Source: Corylus avellana (Eukaryota; Streptophyta; Magnoliopsida; Fagales; Betulaceae). Taken from it: DNA of 64,000 bases. Location of the stretch: NCBI RefSeq assembly GCF_901000735.1, contig NC_081546.1, positions 17,793,220 through 17,857,219 of the forward strand. Reading direction: 5' to 3'. This document shows positions 59,177-64,000 of the stretch, in pieces. Every line of letters begins with the position of its first letter. The first letter of the stretch is position 1. Both the position numbers and the translations under genes were made by a program. The notes under the pieces are model-generated. The model ran no database searches. It was not told the origin of the DNA and saw only the letters and a program-made list of their open reading frames with translations.

Positions 59177-60833
59177 AATACCTCAAAACTTACATTTTGC
59201 TAGTCCATTAACAAAACAAAACGAAAAACAAATTGATAGCATGAAACATAAATCCTCTGTCGTGGGAGATACGATTGCATTTAGCATATGCAACAAACCT
59301 TTTAAACCCCTAGACATCCCTAGTGGACGAGTGAAGTCTCATGAGGGTTTAAGAATAATGATACCCACAAACATTTTCCAACACTATGTCATTGACAAGA
59401 ATGAATTTCCACACAAACAAATGGTTCTTACTCATGAGCATGCTTAACAAGATGAACACTACAATCACATCATCAGGACATCCAAAATTGATTTACTCAT
59501 AAATGGACATTTGAGACAACACATGCTCGATTAAGTGCAAAATGAGATTAACATAAAATCATGAGACTTCAATTTACTCAATGTTTGTATACTTCAAAAT
59601 TCATAGGAATTCTATCAGATGAAAACAACCAAGGCTAAAGTCAAGATATGCATTTTTTTATTATTATTATTTTTTGTATAGGTTGTGCAATACTCAGCTC
59701 CCTTAAGCTTTCTAATTAACCTATGTAATGAGTGTTAGGCCAATGACTCCCAAACCAGATGGTTTTAGGGCATTAGATATAAAAACATCCCTAAGGGCTT
59801 ATAACTCAAGTCAAAAAGGCTACAAAACCAAACTAGCCATACAGTCAACCAACTTGAATTTTACACCTTTTTACGCGAACACTTCTTGCTTAATGAGGCA
59901 AGAAGTCTGGTTACTCAATGAGAAACTCAAAATGATTTTTTTTTTTCAAGCCAAGGTTATTAATAAACAATTCATCCTACAAATCTCAAGATACACATGA
60001 TTCAATTCAAATTTCATACCTCAGTAACTCTATGCTAATGTGCTTGTGATGATCAACTCAAAACATGTGAAGTCTTTCTAGGCCAAAAAATGAGTCAAAA
60101 GACTCAGATTCCTAATGATGATGATGTGTTCAAGATGTTAAACAAACCATTGAAATGCAAACCACAGTTACAGTGTAACTCATGCTTAATCAACAACACC
60201 GCACTTTTTTTTTTTGTTCTTTGAAATGAAATAAATAAACACAAACAACAAAAGATAAACAGAAATAGACAGTAATGTCTTTCCCACCCCCAAACTTAAA
60301 TGACACATTATCTCCAATGTGGCAAGAGATACAATCCCGTAAGATGAGGAAACCGAAGTGTACAAAGGCCAGGGCGTCCCCCAAACTTGAACACCAAAAC
60401 ACCTGTCAAAAACTTACAGCAATTTTGTCTTACAGAAATAGGCATCATATGATTAATTGCTATTAGAAACAAAAATAAAATAAAATGGAACATAAAACTT
60501 AAGAGTAATTTTCCCAATCATTTGGATGTCCAACCAATCCCTTCCATCATTTCTTCTTGAAAACTTCAAAGGACTCAGGAAGGATGTTTCGCCATCTCAG
60601 GCAGCCTAGTTGCTTGCTTCGAAGGATCTTCTTAGGAACATGATTCCTAGATTTGTGACCTTGTGTACATAAATCCTTAAGAAGTTTAGCATGAGATGGC
60701 TCTTTGAGACATTGAGGAAATAAACTTTAGGGTTCATAATATGTCTCAGAAAGGATAGTGATGAACGAAGGAGCTTCAGTACTCACTTCCTTGTCGTTGG
60801 ACAATTTTGGAGTTGGCGAGGGCTCGATTTTCT

Positions 60834-61208
60834 TCAGGTGCTCAACTTGCTCCTCTTTTCTTCTTCCTCATTGTTCTCCACAATTTCCTCACTCCCAAAT
60901 GTGGTGGTGGCTTGGGCATGCTCATGACAAGAATTGCTAGCAGTTTTCCCATCAATCATGTAGTGTTCGTTAGCCACCAGCTGACTTTGAAGCTCTTCTT
61001 CCTCTATTCTGTTGAATTCAGCAACTAGATGATAGACTTGTCCTTCCAACCTTGCAATTTCTTGAGTGTTGACCTTGGTGGCATCCTTGAGTTCTTGAAT
61101 GGCTTGGTTATTGACCATGGTGGAATTCTTAAGCTCTTGTATGCACTGGCTATTTGATTGCATGAATGCTTTGAGGGTGTCTTCCAATGATAATTGTGGT
61201 TGTGGCAT
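60834..61208 (-). pseudogene. Athila-type Gag-like remnant (coiled coil)
   Basis: An ORF starting MPQPQLSLEDTLKAFMQSNS, then repeated heptad-like stretches (QELKNSTMVNNQAIQELKDA, NTQEIARLEGQVYHLVAEFN) and an acidic tail. This layout (SLED.LK.FM.....Q.. / I..LE.Q...L) is typical of the C-terminal Gag region of plant Athila/Tat elements. It is isolated from any pol. Confidence 0.5.
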
Positions 61209-61385
61209 TTAAGCGGTGGATTGGCCGGTTAGTTGCATGAAGGATTTGAGAGAGTCTTCCAACGAAGATTGTTGAGTAGGATAGTCGTATGATGAAGGGT
61301 GGAGGACTTGGTTATCGAACTACTGATATTTAGAATGATGCAGTTCATGAAATTGGAGAGCATAATTTCCCATAGCATGAGCTTG

Positions 61386-61667
61386 TCACAAGAAATCAAA
61401 ATGGTTGCACAGATTGTAAAAATTGGAATTTAAATCTAACCCCGGGCTAGAGAAAAAAGTGTCCATTTGCTCATAAGAAAAATTGAAAAATTGCCCAAAA
61501 GATGGACAATTTCCAACCTGATGATGAGGATTGGAGCAGTATGAACATGGTTCATGTGGATTAAAAATATAAGATGAGTTGATAGGAGTGGGTGTCATAC
61601 AACTAGTTGAGACATGTTGCAACCAATTTTTGTTAAAATCATCCAAAGAATACATGCTCATTCTCAC
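61386..61667 (-). pseudogene. Gypsy Gag zinc-knuckle-like remnant
   Basis: A 93-codon frame with CSYCSNPHHQVGNCPSFGQF, a Cys-x2-Cys-His-Cys knuckle-like motif seen in plant Gypsy Gag. It lies between the coiled-coil remnant and the primer site, as expected for minus-strand Gag. Stops separate it from 60834-61208. Confidence 0.5.
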
Positions 61668-62202
61668 TCTCTAAAACAAAAACACACTTCCACATGAAAC
61701 ATTAACCATTCTAAAACTCATAAACTTTACAAAACAGACCAAAATTAAAATTTTGGGTCAAATTCAGCTACTGATCCATTTTGGTGCAGTCTGCGGAGAT
61801 GCGCTCAAGCGCAGGTGAGGAGTGATCAAGCCCAGGTGCGCGGGATCCTCTGTTGCTGCTGTCTGTTGCGCTGGTGCGCTCAAGCGAAAATAGCTTGCAC
61901 TCGAGCGTGGGTCTGTTGCATGCTTGAGCGCAGGTGCGGAAGGTCGAGTGCAGGTGCGGCTCGCCTTGTTGTCTTGTGCTCGAGTGTCCTTAAGTGTGCT
62001 CGAGCATACTATGCCTGGTCCGTTCGTTCGAGACTACAAACAAAAATTAAAACAACCAAAAACTTCTCTCTTATTTATTTATTTATTTATTTTTATTAGA
62101 TAATCAAACATAAGCAAATAAAATGAAACAAAATTTCTAACTAAACTAGTAGAAAAATAAAATCAATTTAGAACAAAAATTAATTTTCACAAATCAAACG
62201 AT

Positions 62203-62220
62203 TCCCCGGCAACGGCGCCA
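62203..62220 (-). other. Primer-binding site, tRNA-Asp type
   Basis: Minus strand TGGCGCCGTTGCCGGGGA, 6 nt inside the right LTR (62227). It matches the complement of the acceptor end of plant tRNA-Asp. Confidence 0.85.
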
Positions 62221-62226
62221 AAAACT

Positions 62227-64000
62227 TGTTGTGAGTTTTAAATGATACTTGCAAGTGCAGAGTCGTTTGCAATATAGATTTTGCAAGTGTGAGGTCAAAT
62301 CCATAGGGAATTGTGTTCGTATAAATAAATTTCTATCTAAATCGATTGAATTTTAACCTAGTTCCTGTTGTGCCAAATACCCACCTAATTTAATAGGCGA
62401 ATACTCGGTACATTTTAATCACAAGTGCACAAGATCAAACGATAGTATAGCAGGCAAATACGAGATCATTCCCACGAGGATTGGTAAATTATGCTTAGAA
62501 TTGATGTCCTATTTAATTAATGGGTTTTAAAAAATTGTCACAAATTGAATTAAAATAAAAGAAATAAAATAAAAGAAATACTAAAACTAAAAAGGATTAA
62601 GGTTTTGATATCCACCACTAATCAGACTAATTAAGATAACAATACGCCAGTATTCCAATCATACGGTATATTTAATGCTTGTCAACCTAAGGGCATGATA
62701 TCTACTCCTTAAGCTATAGACCTCCCTAAGCAATGAATTAGGTATGGTATCTACTCTAATTCTCTTCTTCCCTAAAGGATTTAGCATGGTATCTACTAAG
62801 TTGTTCTTTAGGGAAGCATAAATCTATGGAAATCGACAAATACATGAGTCCTAGGGCATGGTATCTACTCCTATTTCCCATGTTGGTTAAGCCAAGCACT
62901 TGTGATGAGATTCTTTTGTCACTTTATTAAGTCCAAGATTTGGTCATCTAAATTGACTTAACTAACAAATCCATACCATAAAATATAAGGAATTCAATAA
63001 ACCAGACATTAATCAATTAAAATACCAAAATATGTTTGAAACAAAGGCATAATTGAAATCCTAAGAAGACATGATTATGGCTTCAATCTAGCCTTAATTA
63101 AAATATAATTACATAATAAAATAGCAGGTGGAAGAGAAGAAAAACCCAAACTCCTCTTGATCTAGCCTTCAGTTCCTTTCCAGAACTTGTGCCTTTTTCT
63201 CCACACTTTTTCCTACAGGCTTAGAGGTCTATTTACAAGCTTAGGAAAGACCTAGAAACCCTAATATAATCGTAAGTCAGTCTACTAATCCAACTAGGAG
63301 ACTGGAAACCTAAACTGAGGTGGAAAAGGACACTTTCCGCATCTGGGCAGCGCAAGTGCGCTCGATCGCAGGTTGATGCACTCGATCACACGCCTGCGAT
63401 TGATCCTTTTGTTGGGCGCTCGAATGTATGTTGCGCTCGCGCCTGCTTGATGTGTGATCGAGCGTTGGAGCGCTCAATGCTGGCTGTCTTGAGCTCGAGC
63501 ACAGGTGCGCTCGAGCCTAGATTGGCAGCAGTCAATCCTATGGCTTCCAGCTTTTTGCCAATTTGTCTTTTAAGTCTGAAACTTGCTAGAAACACTTGCT
63601 TTTCTTCAAAAATCCTTAAAACATAAGAAAAGACAAAAAGGAAGCAAAACATCAAATAATAACAAAACTAAAAGCTTAACATATGTAAATTAATGGGCTA
63701 AAATATGTACATTTTAGCACTTACAGTTCCAAAAATTGTGTGATTGAAAATAAACAAATATAAACTGAAACAAAATAAAATAATCAAAAGATAAAATACT
63801 AAGGTTTTGGAATCAGCCTTCACAACTTGTAGCAACAACTTTCATGTTCACCAATATTTTTCAAAGTTTTCAACAACACATTTTATGTATGTGCTATTTT
63901 TGCAAAATAAATGAATCAAATCATCCAAAGTATCCATTCTTTGTACAAAGCACAAAGGATACCGGATTTAATTCAAATCATCCAATGTAGTCGTGCTTTA
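62227..64000 (-). repeat. 5' LTR (element orientation) of the Athila-like element, split by a solo LTR and cut by the window edge
   Basis: 62227-62365 and 63726-64000 match the left LTR in order (AACCTAGTTCC joined to GTTCCAAAAATTG, and CAAATCATCCAAAGTATCC). The interruption at 62366-63725 is another element. Confidence 0.82.
62366..63725 (-). mobile_element. Solo LTR (1360 bp) nested in the Gypsy LTR
   Basis: Ends TGTTGTGCC...CACTTACA on the plus strand and is flanked by a perfect 5-bp duplication GTTCC (62361-62365, 63726-63730). No internal region or second LTR, so recombination has removed the body. It carries GC-rich palindromic motifs such as GTGCGCTCGAG at about 63354-63520 and shares their style with the surrounding element. 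Confidence 0.85.

Larger units (their letters stand above)
58054..64000 (-). mobile_element. Athila-like Gypsy retrotransposon, non-autonomous, right end outside the window
   Basis: Left LTR 58054-59176; right LTR starts at 62227 and runs off the window. The primer site TGGCGCCGTTGCCGGGGA (minus strand, 62220-62203) is complementary to the 3' end of tRNA-Asp, as used by Athila-type Gypsy elements. The interior holds only Gag-like remnants; no pol domain was recognised in 59177-60830. The target duplication cannot be checked because the right end is missing; the left flank is CACAA. Confidence 0.8.

Noticed and set aside
59728..60000. 90-codon plus-strand ORF inside the Gypsy element
   Set aside because: Opposite orientation to the element, no recognisable domain, includes a poly(F) run from poly(T).

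Overview
The window looks like nuclear DNA of a dicot plant, probably a woody rosid. The family cannot be fixed from the sequence alone. Evidence: AT-rich intergenic DNA, GT-AG introns in protein genes, plant-specific families (nepenthesin-type aspartic protease, S-protein homologues), and plant retrotransposons with tRNA-iMet and tRNA-Asp primer sites. No prokaryotic, organellar, CRISPR or tRNA-gene feature was seen.

Host genes. (1) 4.27-5.73 kb, minus: an intronless GC-rich gene for a secreted aspartic protease close to ASPG1. (2) 12.95-19.64 kb, minus: a nine-exon alpha/beta-hydrolase (lipase-like) gene of the Arabidopsis At1g73920 type; I could join all exons into 694 codons. (3) 25.70-34.79 kb, minus: a 13-exon CCR4-type deadenylase / EEP nuclease gene like At1g73875 (CCR4-5), joining to 461 codons. 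(4) 36.2-58.05 kb: a tandem array of 3.5-3.8 kb units, each carrying (or having carried) one secreted S-protein-homologue (SPH) gene: two near-identical intact copies, one copy with a lost start codon and a possible replacement ATG, one pseudogene, and a fifth unit cut before its gene.

Mobile DNA fills much of the rest. A gag-only LTR retrotransposon (8412-10420, perfect 5-bp target duplication) sits inside a hAT-like element (8193-10876). Mutator-like MITEs with 8-9 bp duplications occur at 2.0-3.2, 24.8 and 25.9 kb. A TAA-flanked PIF/Harbinger-like element in CCR4 intron 10 carries a decayed HMG-CoA reductase fragment (Pack-type). CCR4 intron 6 holds a hAT-like element with a nested 5'-truncated LINE and a small MITE. 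A ~0.9 kb fold-back element lies upstream of CCR4. A 4.4-kb Copia-like element without visible pol interrupts the SPH array at 50.8-55.2 kb. An Athila-like Gypsy element (tRNA-Asp primer site) starts at 58.05 kb, and its right LTR is split by a solo LTR (62366-63725) and runs off the window.

The host genes do not form an operon or an obvious pathway. Proximity of the lipase-like and CCR4 genes matches the nearby Arabidopsis locus numbers, so it may be old microsynteny. The SPH array shows recent duplication, gene conversion and transposon disruption.
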